From positions 2,852,001 to 2,916,000 of the forward strand of contig OY829383.1 of assembly GCA_963691835.1 (NCBI GenBank): 64,000 nucleotides of DNA, in the 5' to 3' direction. This document shows positions 34,604-43,697 of the stretch, in pieces (positions within the stretch are counted from its first letter, which is position 1; each line of letters opens with the position of its first letter). The DNA is from G963691835 sp963691835. GTDB lineage: Bacteria; Pseudomonadota; Alphaproteobacteria; Thalassobaculales; Thalassobaculaceae. A program made the position numbers and the translations under genes. The notes below the pieces were generated by a model. It ran no database searches. It saw only the letters and a list, made by a program, of their open reading frames with translations, and was not told the origin of the DNA.

Positions 34604-35500
34604 ATGGCGACAAGCAACATCGAAATCGAACCGGTAACTCTTCCCCCGAAGAAGACCCTCACCGCGCAGTTCTTCCGGATGATCAGAAAGCAGCCGCTGG
34701 GAACGGCGGGCGCCGTTGTCGTGCTGCTGATGATCTTCGCGGCGGTCTTTGCACCCCAGCTCGCGCCGTATGATCCTGAGGCGAACTCGTTTGAGAACAT
34801 GCTGGTGCCGCCCAGTGCGGAGTTCCTGCTGGGAACCGACCAGTTCGGGCGGGACTTGTTCTCCCGCATCATCTACGGCGCCCGAACAGCGCTTTTCGTC
34901 GGTTTCGTTTGTGCGATCCTGGGATCGTTCGGCGGGTTGGTGCTGGGCGTCGCCAGCGCCTATTTCGGCGGGCTGTTTGATCTCGTCACCCAGCGGATCA
35001 TCGATGTCTTCATGGCGTTTCCGCTGATCATCATGGCGCTGGCCATCGTCGCCATCTTCGGTACCGGCACGGACAAGGTGATCATCGCGATCACCATCCC
35101 GTTCATTCCCCGCTGTGCGCGGGTGGTTCGATCCAGCGCGCTTCAGATCCGGGAGATGCCGTATGTGGATGCGGCTCGGTCCATTGGCTTCAACCACATC
35201 CGGATCATCTTCCGGCACATTGCCCCCAACGTGGTGGCTCCCTTCCTGATCATGCTGACGGCCTTCCTGGGCGAGGCGATCCTTCTGGAGGCGTCCCTGT
35301 CCTATTTGGGCCTGGGTGTGCAGGAGCCGACGCCGGCGTGGGGCCTGATGTTGCAGGGCGGTGCTGAGGAGTATGCCGAGAGCGCACCTTGGGTGCCGAT
35401 CTGGCCCGGTCTTGCGATCACTGTCGCGGTCTTCGGGTTCAACCTGTTCGGCGACGCTGTCCGGGACGCGCTTGACCCGCGTCTCCGCGCACAGGCCTGA
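34604..35500 (+). CDS. ABC transporter permease, DppC/OppC type
   Basis: This is a 298-residue permease starting at the ATG with GGGAGGTCCC upstream. It has 'PYDPEANSFENMLVPPSAEFLLGTDQFGRDLFSRIIYGAR' and the coupling loop 'YVDAARSIGFNHIRIIFRHIAPNV', diagnostic of the DppC group, plus a 'GLGVQEPTPAWGLML' segment. It lies 13 bp after the first permease. A rho-independent terminator follows. The DppD/F-type ATPases must be encoded elsewhere. Confidence 0.94.
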   Translation: MATSNIEIEPVTLPPKKTLTAQFFRMIRKQPLGTAGAVVVLLMIFAAVFAPQLAPYDPEANSFENMLVPPSAEFLLGTDQFGRDLFSRIIYGARTALFVGFVCAILGSFGGLVLGVASAYFGGLFDLVTQRIIDVFMAFPLIIMALAIVAIFGTGTDKVIIAITIPFIPRCARVVRSSALQIREMPYVDAARSIGFNHIRIIFRHIAPNVVAPFLIMLTAFLGEAILLEASLSYLGLGVQEPTPAWGLMLQGGAEEYAESAPWVPIWPGLAITVAVFGFNLFGDAVRDALDPRLRAQA

Positions 35501-35540
35501 TCAGACGCTTCCGGCTCGACCGGATCGCCGATCCATGCGA

Positions 35541-35567
35541 AACCCCGGGCGGCCGCCCGGGGTTTTG
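35541..35567 (+). terminator. Rho-independent terminator of the ABC transporter operon
   Basis: The perfect 12-bp inverted repeat AACCCCGGGCGG / CCGCCCGGGGTT ends in TTTT. It lies 41 bp past the second permease stop. Confidence 0.85.
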
Positions 35568-35614
35568 CGTTTGAGCCGGTCGGAAACTGGTATGCGACGG
35601 AGCTTCTACCGCTC

Positions 35615-37135
35615 ATGACGGACAACCGACCTCTCGTCCTGGTTCTGCTCCTCGCCGCCGGTTTCCTGGTGGTGCGGGTGGGGGTGCTTGTGACCTCCTC
35701 CATCGGGCTCGCGGGCGACGAGGCACAGTATTGGAGCTGGGCTCAGGACCTCGCCTGGGGCTACTACACCAAACCCCCGATGATCGCGGGCGTGATCGCG
35801 GCGACCACCTCGGTCTGCGGCGACGATCCCTGGTGCGTGCGGCTCGGCTCCCCGCTGCTCCACTCGGTGACGGCGGTACTCATCTACGCAGGGGCTGTCC
35901 GCATCTGGCGGACATCGTCCGGATACGCCGGTGCGGAGATCATCGGGATCTGGGCGGCGCTACTGTGGTTGAGCCTGCCGGCGGTCTCGTTCTCCAGCTA
36001 CATCGTTTCAACGGATGTCCCGTTGCTGACGTCGTGGTCTCTCGCGCTGGTCGCGCATGTCCGCGTCCTTCAGGAAGGGCCGGACAGCTCAAAGGGGATT
36101 TGGTGGGCCGTCCTTCTCGGACTAGCACTGGGGCTCGGTCTCTTGGCCAAGTACGCGATGGGGTACTTCCTCCTGTGTGCGGTGCTCCACGCGCTCTTCA
36201 CAGGGGCTGTGCGGTGGTGGCTTACCAGCCGGGCGCTGCTGATCAGCCTGATCGTCGGCCTTGCCATTCTGTCTCCCAATCTCGTGTGGAACATCGAGAG
36301 TGGTTGGGTGACTTTCGTTCATGTCCTGGAGAACACGAACACCGTGGCGGGCGAAGGAGCGGCCGCCGGTTTGGTGGACTACTTCCGGTTTGACAAGCTC
36401 GGCGAGTTCCTAGGTAGCCAGTTCGGGGTCTTCGGCCCCGTCGTGTTTGCCGTGTATCTCTGGCGGGTCGTAAGAGCCGTTCGGGTGACGCCGTCGGATG
36501 GGGAGCGGTTCCTGCTGTTTTTCTCGCTGCCGATCCTTGCGATCGTCACGGTCCAAGCTTTTCTCTCCCGCGCGAACGCCAACTGGGCGGCAACCGCGTA
36601 CCCTGCCGCCACGCTGCTGGTTGCCGGGGTCGCGGTCGAGATGGGGCGGCGCGCGCTGCTCGGGATCTCGGTTGCGATTCATCTTGTGGCCGCGTTGGTA
36701 TTGTCGGTGTTCTTTCTGGATTTGCCGGATATCACCCCACCCCTGAAGAGCGACCCTCTGCGGAAGCTGCGGGCTTGGGATGCCGTTGTGGACAGTGTTG
36801 TGCCGATCCTGGATGCCGAACCCGATCGCATCCTGCTGGCCGAAGACCGTACCGTCATGGCGCAGCTTCACTACGTCCTCCGTGATACGCCGTATCGACC
36901 GTTGATGTGGAACTATGACGAGGATGCAGATAACCACTACGAGCTGGCGGAAGCGTACACGCCGGCGCCGAACGGCCGGGCGCTGGTGGTTACCGAGTGG
37001 GACAACCCCTTTCCGCTACTGGATCAGTTCTGGACCGTCGAAGCCCTGCCACCCCTGCGCATTCCAATTGGCGCCGGTCGGGAGAGGGTGATCTACCGCT
37101 TTAAAATCGACCAATGGATTGGGCGCGAGCCGTGA
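35615..37135 (+). CDS. GT39/ArnT-like membrane glycosyltransferase
   Basis: This is a 506-residue multi-pass protein with about ten or more hydrophobic helices. The first periplasmic loop has 'GDEAQYWSWAQDLAWGYYTKPPMIA', matching the catalytic acidic loop of PMT/ArnT-type enzymes that use polyprenyl-phosphate sugars. The C-terminal 130 residues are soluble. It may glycosylate lipid A or another envelope acceptor. No companion ArnA-type genes are seen; a GT4 enzyme gene lies about 1 kb further on in the opposite orientation. Confidence 0.85.
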   Translation: MTDNRPLVLVLLLAAGFLVVRVGVLVTSSIGLAGDEAQYWSWAQDLAWGYYTKPPMIAGVIAATTSVCGDDPWCVRLGSPLLHSVTAVLIYAGAVRIWRTSSGYAGAEIIGIWAALLWLSLPAVSFSSYIVSTDVPLLTSWSLALVAHVRVLQEGPDSSKGIWWAVLLGLALGLGLLAKYAMGYFLLCAVLHALFTGAVRWWLTSRALLISLIVGLAILSPNLVWNIESGWVTFVHVLENTNTVAGEGAAAGLVDYFRFDKLGEFLGSQFGVFGPVVFAVYLWRVVRAVRVTPSDGERFLLFFSLPILAIVTVQAFLSRANANWAATAYPAATLLVAGVAVEMGRRALLGISVAIHLVAALVLSVFFLDLPDITPPLKSDPLRKLRAWDAVVDSVVPILDAEPDRILLAEDRTVMAQLHYVLRDTPYRPLMWNYDEDADNHYELAEAYTPAPNGRALVVTEWDNPFPLLDQFWTVEALPPLRIPIGAGRERVIYRFKIDQWIGREP

Positions 37136-37143
37136 CGCGGTGA

Positions 37144-38184
37144 TTATCCGGCCGAACTGAGTGTCCGGTCATCGTTTGTCGCGGGTGGAACGGTCACCGC
37201 CGGCATAGACGGCATGGCACCCGCAAGTCGCTGGAGTGTCCGTCTCACCGCCTTTGTCGCCGCGGGATGTGCGACCCCGGCCATGGTCAGACGGCGGGCA
37301 CCGGGTCCGAGCATTGATGGATCAAGCGAGCGCGCGATCGGTGTGGAAAGGGGGGCATGCAACGCGCCGTGCCACTGTTGCGCCAGAAGAGAGACCTGGG
37401 TCGGCCAGTGCTGAAGCAGGCCGGCCGGATCCACAGACAGTGAGGCGACGTTGAGGCCCGCTGCTGTGGCGGCCGCACACGCAATAGCGTCGTCGACAGC
37501 GTAACGGTCCCACTCCTCCGCGACGATCTCGTAGCGGATGGTAAGAAGAATTGGGACCGACGGCCGACCCGCTTCCGCCATCCCGCGCCGGGCGCCATCG
37601 ACCGCCGCTTCAAGCAGATAGGCGCGATGGGGGACTTCCAGATGGACGGCGTCGACCCCGCCGCCCACTTGAGCAGAGACGAGGTTGCGCGACACATCCC
37701 TCAGATCGGCAAGCCCGGCGGCTCCCCCGAACGGTCTGCGTCCGATCAGCCGAACGTCGCCGATGACACCGGGACGACGGCGGGAACGCCGGTCGGCGGC
37801 GAACGCGACAGCCGTGCGGCGCGCCAGCTCCGCCCCCATGTAGGTCATGGCGAACGCCTCGTCGAACATGCGATACCGGTTCAAAAGGGCGGGTGCGGCG
37901 TCAGCCGTGTTGGTCACCAGAGCATCCACTCCGGCGTCCAGGAAGCGGCGATGGACAGCCATGACGAGTTTCGGGCGCGTCATGTTGAGCGCTTCGATAC
38001 AGCCCGAAACCCCATAACTCCGGCTGAGTGTGTCGTTGACCCGTCGGCCGAGAAAACGGCGGAGCCGGCCTTGGACGAGACCGGGAGGGCTCAACGCGGG
38101 GTCCTGTGGGCTTCCAGACGTGCCGACGACCCGGCCCAGAATGGTGTGGGACGGCGGTGACCAGGGAGATCTTTGAGACAGCAT
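37144..38184 (-). CDS. Homocysteine S-methyltransferase-like protein without zinc cysteines
   Basis: This 346-residue protein aligns along its length with the homocysteine-binding barrel of MetH/BHMT: 'RPKLVMAVHRRFLDAGVDALVTNT' (about 70-93), 'VGGGVDAVHLEV', 'AGLNVASL' and 'MAGVAHPAATKAVRRTL'. In active enzymes the zinc thiolates are the Cys of GLNC and the two of GGCC; here they are V246, V304 and A305. It therefore should not bind catalytic zinc or activate homocysteine. It may be a pseudoenzyme or use another chemistry. It lies 51 bp downstream of the GT4 gene. Confidence 0.75.
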   Translation of the reverse strand: MLSQRSPWSPPSHTILGRVVGTSGSPQDPALSPPGLVQGRLRRFLGRRVNDTLSRSYGVSGCIEALNMTRPKLVMAVHRRFLDAGVDALVTNTADAAPALLNRYRMFDEAFAMTYMGAELARRTAVAFAADRRSRRRPGVIGDVRLIGRRPFGGAAGLADLRDVSRNLVSAQVGGGVDAVHLEVPHRAYLLEAAVDGARRGMAEAGRPSVPILLTIRYEIVAEEWDRYAVDDAIACAAATAAGLNVASLSVDPAGLLQHWPTQVSLLAQQWHGALHAPLSTPIARSLDPSMLGPGARRLTMAGVAHPAATKAVRRTLQRLAGAMPSMPAVTVPPATNDDRTLSSAG

Positions 38185-38235
38185 TCCTTTGGTTTAGCGC
38201 ACCCAGGAACTAACGTCAAATCGACGTTACTGTCT

Positions 38236-40203
38236 TTAATCCGACATATTCCCGGCGGGCGTCTCGGTTCCATATCCGAATTCGCTCAACACCTTCCGTC
38301 GAACGGTCGGGTCACTGATCCCGCGGGTCAGGAACAGAACATCAGCCTTTGTTGAGAATGTCGGCGTCTTGCCGAGATGCCCGACCGCCGCGCCGACAGA
38401 CTGCTTGTCATTTGGATACGCCGTTGCCGCGCCGTGGACGAACGGCGTTGCGTCGGCTGGGCGGTCCAGGTTCGTGGCCGCGTGGATGTACTTCAGCCAG
38501 AAACGGGTTTCCATCAGCATGCTGGGCCGCCTCAGGAACCGGTGATACCGAAGCGGCGCGTCCATCGGGACGGCGAATGTATAGATCCGGGATGCGAACA
38601 TTCTCGCACCATCTTCGGCGGACAGATCCGCGACCCGGAAGTCTTGCCAATCGGGCTGCCGGCCTGTCCGCAACCGAACGAACTGACGCCATATCACCAG
38701 GAGTCCCAGATTGACGGCGCCGATCAGTTCCCTTGCGACATCGATGAAGAAGGCCGGGTAAGGCCGGATAGGCCCAAGGAGCTGTTGACGGATCACCCTT
38801 GCCAGCACGTTCGGCGCTAGTCGGTCGCATTCGGCAACAGCGGCGTCGCGAACGTCGCCAGTCGGATTCATGTATCCAAGCGACAATTGAATAGAGAGGG
38901 AGCGGAACCGCGCGGTGCTCTCATCCGATGCATCGGCATCCAAGGCCTCAAGGGCCTCGAGGGCGTCCTCGACCCAACCTTCAGACGCCATCAGCAGCGC
39001 GTTGGCGATGAAGCTCTTCGGGTCGATCCGGATGCCGCCATCCGCCTCGAGAAGGGGGGGAACCGGGTCGTCCGCTGGCTCGTCCGCAGCACTGCGGGGC
39101 CGCTCGAGAACGCCGAAGAACTGGTTCTCGCGTAGGACCCCACCCGGCCAGGGGCCTGCCGCGACCGTCGCTTCGAGTTCCGCTTCCATGGCGTCGACGT
39201 GGCCGTCGAAACTGTGTTTTCGTTCGAAGATCTCGCGCCCGGCCTTGCCCAAACGTCGCCGGAGTGCCGGATCGTTCACAACACGCCGGAGAGCGTCGGC
39301 CATGCCGTCGGAATCGTCCGTCGGAAAGAGCAGGCCGGTTTCATCATGGATCACCGTCTCGGGTATCGGACCGAAATCGCTGGAGACCACGCAGGTTTCC
39401 ATGCTCATGGCTTCGAGAATGCTGAGGGTGATCAGGTCGTCATTCGTTGGGAACACAAACGCATCGCAATGCCGAAGCGCAGCCTTCACCTGGCTCTGAT
39501 CGTAGACCCCGGCGAAATGCACATGCTCCGACAGGAACGGAGAGGCGGCGACCGTTGAGCGCAAATGGTCCGTGAACGGGCGGACGAGTGTGTCGTTTCC
39601 AGCCAGGATCAGATGGACTCTGGGGTCAGCCAGCTTTTCCAGCGCGGCGATCGCCGTGTGTTGCCCCTTGCGCGGCGCGAGCCAAGCCAACGACAGCAGA
39701 ACGATCGACCCGTCGGGAAGGGACCAGGGTGGCGGCGCATCCGCATCATCCGAGGCGAGATTGATGCCGTACGGCACATGAGACCAGGCCCGGTCGCCGA
39801 GTTGCTCTGCGTACACTGACTCCGCCTGCCAACGGGTCGGGAAGACAATGCGGCTGGCAACATCAAAGGCCCGCTCATCCACGTAGCCTTTCTGAATGAA
39901 AGCAGCCCCTTCGTTTGGCTCGTGAACCCACCAAAGTGTCGGCACACCCGCGCCGGCGTTGACCAGGGTTGTGGCACTCATCACCGTGTTGCCGAGCATG
40001 ACGTCGTATTCGTTGGGTCGGATCGCCTGCAACAACTCTATTCCTGCCGCCTTGTAGTCAGGTTGCAGACTGCCCCGGTCGATCGGGTCTTGGGGCAGGA
40101 GCATGTCGACGTGGTGCCGCCGCCTCAACCGCTCTAGAAGCCTGAACAGGATAAGTGGCGCCCCCGTCCTGTCCATGCGATGGCAATAGCCGACGATCTT
40201 CAT
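38236..40203 (-). CDS. GT4-family glycosyltransferase with long C-terminal extension
   Basis: This is a 655-residue protein. Residues about 1-350 form a GT-B glycosyltransferase ('RTGAPLILFRLLERL', 'LLSLAWLAPRKGQHTAIAAL', 'FVFPTNDDLITLSILEAMSMETCVVSSDFGPIPETV' with the donor-site Glu). Residues about 370-655 are an extra part without recognised family, including 'LGLLVIWRQFVRLRTGRQPDW', and may add an acceptor or membrane-association function. Probably it builds a surface polysaccharide. Confidence 0.85.
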   Translation of the reverse strand: MKIVGYCHRMDRTGAPLILFRLLERLRRRHHVDMLLPQDPIDRGSLQPDYKAAGIELLQAIRPNEYDVMLGNTVMSATTLVNAGAGVPTLWWVHEPNEGAAFIQKGYVDERAFDVASRIVFPTRWQAESVYAEQLGDRAWSHVPYGINLASDDADAPPPWSLPDGSIVLLSLAWLAPRKGQHTAIAALEKLADPRVHLILAGNDTLVRPFTDHLRSTVAASPFLSEHVHFAGVYDQSQVKAALRHCDAFVFPTNDDLITLSILEAMSMETCVVSSDFGPIPETVIHDETGLLFPTDDSDGMADALRRVVNDPALRRRLGKAGREIFERKHSFDGHVDAMEAELEATVAAGPWPGGVLRENQFFGVLERPRSAADEPADDPVPPLLEADGGIRIDPKSFIANALLMASEGWVEDALEALEALDADASDESTARFRSLSIQLSLGYMNPTGDVRDAAVAECDRLAPNVLARVIRQQLLGPIRPYPAFFIDVARELIGAVNLGLLVIWRQFVRLRTGRQPDWQDFRVADLSAEDGARMFASRIYTFAVPMDAPLRYHRFLRRPSMLMETRFWLKYIHAATNLDRPADATPFVHGAATAYPNDKQSVGAAVGHLGKTPTFSTKADVLFLTRGISDPTVRRKVLSEFGYGTETPAGNMSD

Positions 40204-40315
40204 CCTGGGATGGGCTCCGGCAAGTGTGTTGCGAATGCGTTGGCCGGTCTGATATCAGATCTCCGACCAATGTCGAAGTCGAACCGGCCTAAAACAAACC
40301 TGCTGGACGCGGTCG

Positions 40316-40531
40316 TTGTTTATTGAGTTTCTGAAAGCCGAGCTGTGGATTCTGGGGGGCTTCCTGGCTATTGCCGGGATGTTCTGGATCTTTACAACGA
40401 TCGTGATTCGCTACGCGGGCCGTACCCTCCGAAGCAAGGAGGCTTGGGAGAAGCGGCAGAGCAAGATCAACACAGAGATCGAAGAGCTGGCGACCCCGAT
40501 CACGACCAATGCCCGCCCGCCCGACGTGTAA
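40316..40531 (+). CDS. Small membrane-anchored protein
   Basis: This is a 71-codon frame starting with TTG at 40316, with no strong ribosome site. One transmembrane helix (about residues 11-32, 'WILGGFLAIAGMFWIFTTIVI') is followed by a basic and charged tail 'RTLRSKEAWEKRQSKINTEIEELATP'. That order fits a small single-span protein with a cytoplasmic tail. The codon pattern looks coding, but the start is uncertain. Confidence 0.5.
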   Translation: MFIEFLKAELWILGGFLAIAGMFWIFTTIVIRYAGRTLRSKEAWEKRQSKINTEIEELATPITTNARPPDV

Positions 40532-40543
40532 GGCGGCTACGCT

Positions 40544-41911
40544 CTAAACCGCTTCCGCGACGAGATCCGCAAGCGTCGAGAATGGCGCGTCGTCCTCGAT
40601 CAGCGCGAGGGACATCTCCCAGATTCGGTCGGCACGGTCGGCTGGCAGCGTAGCGCCGACCATGATGTCGAACTTCTCCCGGATCTCCGACAAGGCCATT
40701 TGCGTGTTGGGACCACCGCGGGCGTCCAGGTCGCCGGAACTGAAGCTCCGGCCGTCCGTCAGCTCGATCTCGACATCGGACCAGCGGCCTTCGGGGAACC
40801 GGTCTTGATGGCGCTGCTCAACCGCGACCTCGATCTTCGGGAGAAGTGCGGCGATCGTGGGGTCGGACAACATCGGTTGGTCCACGTGCTCGGGGCCGAC
40901 CTTGCCATAGGCCAGCATCGCCGCTACCGGGAAAGGCAACGCGTACTGTGCCTCCGACGTTGTCCGCGGCATGCCCGAGTAGAGGGCTGCGGATTCCTTG
41001 AACGCGCCAACACGCACGCGGGCCACATCCCCGGGCCCGAAATCGGCTTTCTGCTTGATTGACCACACGCCGTCTATCGCCGCATGGGCCCAGCGACAGA
41101 TCGGGTAGGGTTTGATGTAGTTCCGCTCCACCGTCCAGACCCGGCCAAGATCCGCCCAATACGACAACACCTCTTCCGCTTCGACGGTGATCGCAGGCGC
41201 CCCCTCGAACCCCCGCTGGGCCAGAACCACGGCGCTGACGCCGATCAGCGCGCCCATGCCTGAGCCGTCGTGGAGCATGGTCGGCGTCGCGATTTCCCGC
41301 ATCATCTGACTGCGGGGACCATGATACTCGGCAATGCCGAGCGCCTGTCTCAGGGTGTTCTTGTCGTCGCCCAGCATCCGGCAACCTAGAGCGGCCACGC
41401 CCAGCGCATTCCAGGCCCCGGAGGTGTGATAGTCGGAGACCGTGTTGTGGAGTGAGAGCCCGGCCCGGGCCGCCACTTCGTAGGCGATCACCATGGCCGC
41501 TAATGCCTCGCGGCCTGTCAGGTTCGGCGTCCGTTCCGCGAAGGCGAACATCGCCGGAACCACCGCGCAGCCGATGTGTCCGCGAACCGGGTTGAAACCG
41601 TCGTGGGCGTCCAAATTGTCGATCTGGGTCGCCGCCGCATAGGCCGCTCCCGCAAGGCTGGCCCGGCGCCCGTCAAACATAATCGGCGCCGACCAGGCGG
41701 GATCACTTGCTCCGTACAGGTCGAGTGCGACCGACCGGCCGATCCGCCCGGCGTCCATGCCCGCGGCACCCGCTGCGACGCCGATGGTGTCGGCTAAGAG
41801 GACCGCCGCGAACCGGAGTGCGCTTTCTGGAATGTCGTTCGCGTCACCAAGAACGAAATCGGCGACGCGCACCGCATTGTTGGCCGATACAAGTCTCGGA
41901 TCATCCATCAC
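40544..41911 (-). CDS. MmgE/PrpD family protein (second copy)
   Basis: This 455-residue paralogue of the protein at 28547-29917 has the same active-site segments: 'AATQIDNLDAHDGFNPVRGHIGCAVVPA' and 'CRWAHAAIDGVWSI'. The family includes 2-methylcitrate dehydratase and cis-aconitate decarboxylase, but many members have other or unknown substrates. Starts at 41911 or 41908 are equivalent. It stands alone and no prp genes are near. Confidence 0.87.
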   Translation of the reverse strand: MMDDPRLVSANNAVRVADFVLGDANDIPESALRFAAVLLADTIGVAAGAAGMDAGRIGRSVALDLYGASDPAWSAPIMFDGRRASLAGAAYAAATQIDNLDAHDGFNPVRGHIGCAVVPAMFAFAERTPNLTGREALAAMVIAYEVAARAGLSLHNTVSDYHTSGAWNALGVAALGCRMLGDDKNTLRQALGIAEYHGPRSQMMREIATPTMLHDGSGMGALIGVSAVVLAQRGFEGAPAITVEAEEVLSYWADLGRVWTVERNYIKPYPICRWAHAAIDGVWSIKQKADFGPGDVARVRVGAFKESAALYSGMPRTTSEAQYALPFPVAAMLAYGKVGPEHVDQPMLSDPTIAALLPKIEVAVEQRHQDRFPEGRWSDVEIELTDGRSFSSGDLDARGGPNTQMALSEIREKFDIMVGATLPADRADRIWEMSLALIEDDAPFSTLADLVAEAV

Positions 41912-42068
41912 ACCCCTCCCGGCCGGCGCGCCAAGCGGTGTCGAACCGCCCGATCTGTCACCGGACCCTTAGAGGGTGAGTAGAGTTCGGCCAATAGTCC
42001 AGCCACTAGACGCCGGAGACTGTCGCCGCGCCGCCATCCCCGCTAACCGTGCACTGCTGTGCTGAAAA

Positions 42069-42728
42069 TCAGCTGTATGCTGACGAGATTGCGTTCTCGA
42101 ACGCCTGTACGGCCTTGCCGGGGCCCTCTGGATGTCCCCAGACGGCGCCGATGACGGCGAGGAAGTCCGCCCCTGCCTGGACCAACGGGCCGCAGTTGGC
42201 AGGCGTGATCCCACCGATTGCGACGCAAGGGACCACCGCGATCTCGGACCAGATTTCCAGGACCTCCGGTGTCGCCCGGTACTTCGGTTCCTTGGATTCC
42301 GTCGGGAAGAACGCGCCGAAAGCCACATAGTCGGCTCCGCGCTCCGCCTCCCGCATCGCAAGGTCCCGGCTGTCGTGACAGGTCACCCCGATCATGGCGT
42401 CAGGGCCGAGGATCTTGCGGGCTTCGGGGTAAGGTGTGTCGTCCTGGCCCACATGCGCCCCGTCACACCCAAGCTCAAGCGCCAGGTCTGGCCGGTCGTT
42501 CATCAGCACAGGAACCTCACGGGCGTGGGCGATCGGCAACAACGCCTCCGTCGCACGCCGGATCTCATCATCAGCGAGATCCTTCAGGCGGATCTGCAGG
42601 CAAGCGACCGGACCGGCGTCCAATGCCTCGGCCAGCCGGTCGCCAAAGACGGCGGGATCGATCCTGGGGGGCGTGATCAGGTAGAGCTCACACCGCCCCT
42701 GCTCGACATCCGCCGTCGCACCGGCCAT
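42069..42728 (-). CDS. thiE: Thiamine phosphate synthase
   Basis: This 219-residue TIM-barrel enzyme joins HMP-pyrophosphate and thiazole phosphate to make thiamine phosphate. It shows 'PVLMNDRPDLALELGCDGAHVGQDD', 'MIGVTCHDSRDLAMREAERGADYVAFGAFFPTESK' and 'VPCVAIGGITPANC'. The N-terminal 'LYLITPPRID' is typical. It lies 3 bp after fba in the same operon, a known alphaproteobacterial arrangement. No TPP riboswitch is evident. Confidence 0.92.
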   Translation of the reverse strand: MAGATADVEQGRCELYLITPPRIDPAVFGDRLAEALDAGPVACLQIRLKDLADDEIRRATEALLPIAHAREVPVLMNDRPDLALELGCDGAHVGQDDTPYPEARKILGPDAMIGVTCHDSRDLAMREAERGADYVAFGAFFPTESKEPKYRATPEVLEIWSEIAVVPCVAIGGITPANCGPLVQAGADFLAVIGAVWGHPEGPGKAVQAFENAISSAYS

Positions 42729-42731
42729 TGA

Positions 42732-43661
42732 TCAGGCCTTGCCGCGATAGATGTCGATGATGTGCGACAGCATCGCGAGCGACTCCTCGCGCGGACGCTG
42801 GAACGTGTTCCGCCCGATGATCGAGCCGTTCGCACCACCATCCCGAAGCTGGCGAATTTCGTCGTACAGCCCGTCGAGATCCTTCGCCTCGCCGCCGGAG
42901 AACACGACGATGCGGCGGCCGTCGAAGCAGGACTGAACCACGTGCGCGATCCGCTCTGCCAAAGTGCCGACAGGGATGCCTGCCTTCTCGTAGACCTTCT
43001 TGGCGGCCTCAAGTTCCAACTCTGCGGTCGGCGGTTTCACCTTGATGATGTGCGCGCCGAGGAGGGCCGCCATGTGTGCTGCGTAGGCGACGATGTCGAT
43101 CGCCGTCTCGCCCTGTTTGGTGAGGTTGCCTCCGCGCGGGTAGGACCAGACGACGACAGCAAGACCATAGGCCTTCGCCTCCGCCGCCATTTCTTGAATC
43201 TCGGTCATCATATCGAAGGCGCCGTCGGAGCCCGGATAGATCGTGAACCCGATGGCAGAGCAGCCGAGACGCAGCGCTTCCTGGACCGAGCCGGTAATGG
43301 CCTGGGAGGGGGCATCCTTCTCGCGGGCGAGGCTGTTGGAGCTGTTCACCTTCATGATGGTCGGGATTTGACCGGCATAGGTGTCTGCACCTGCTTCCAG
43401 CATGCCCAGCGGCGCTGCGTAGGCGGACAGGCCGGCGTCGAGTGCCAATTGGAAATGATAGTGGGGGTCATAGCCGGCCGGGTTCGGCGCGAAGCTCCGG
43501 GCCGGTCCGTGCTCGAAGCCCTGGTCGACGGGCAGGATCACGAGTTTGCCGGTGCCACCGAGTTTTCCCTGCATCAGGATGCGGGCAAGATTGGCCTTGG
43601 TTCCCGGAGAGTCGGCCTCGTAGTTGTCCAGGATGCGGCGGACGCGCTGAGTGATCTTCAT
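42732..43661 (-). CDS. fbaB: Class I fructose-bisphosphate aldolase (DhnA/FbaB type)
   Basis: This 309-residue Schiff-base aldolase cleaves fructose 1,6-bisphosphate. 'KLVILPVDQGFEHGPARSF' and the Lys-bearing 'HIIKVKPPTAELE' (active-site Lys) mark the archaeal-type/FbaB class, which needs no metal. Phosphate-binding 'VFSGGEAKDLDGLY' and 'GGANGSIIGRNTFQRP' follow. It sits 36 bp after gap; pgk, usually between them, is missing. Confidence 0.94.
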   Translation of the reverse strand: MKITQRVRRILDNYEADSPGTKANLARILMQGKLGGTGKLVILPVDQGFEHGPARSFAPNPAGYDPHYHFQLALDAGLSAYAAPLGMLEAGADTYAGQIPTIMKVNSSNSLAREKDAPSQAITGSVQEALRLGCSAIGFTIYPGSDGAFDMMTEIQEMAAEAKAYGLAVVVWSYPRGGNLTKQGETAIDIVAYAAHMAALLGAHIIKVKPPTAELELEAAKKVYEKAGIPVGTLAERIAHVVQSCFDGRRIVVFSGGEAKDLDGLYDEIRQLRDGGANGSIIGRNTFQRPREESLAMLSHIIDIYRGKA

Positions 43662-43697
43662 CTGTTTCCTCCTTCGGAGCGTCTCATCAGAGCCGGA

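Noticed and set aside
33469..34872. 467-codon minus-strand frame over the permease genes
   Set aside because: Arg/His/Asp-rich composition typical of the complement of membrane-protein genes; no motif.
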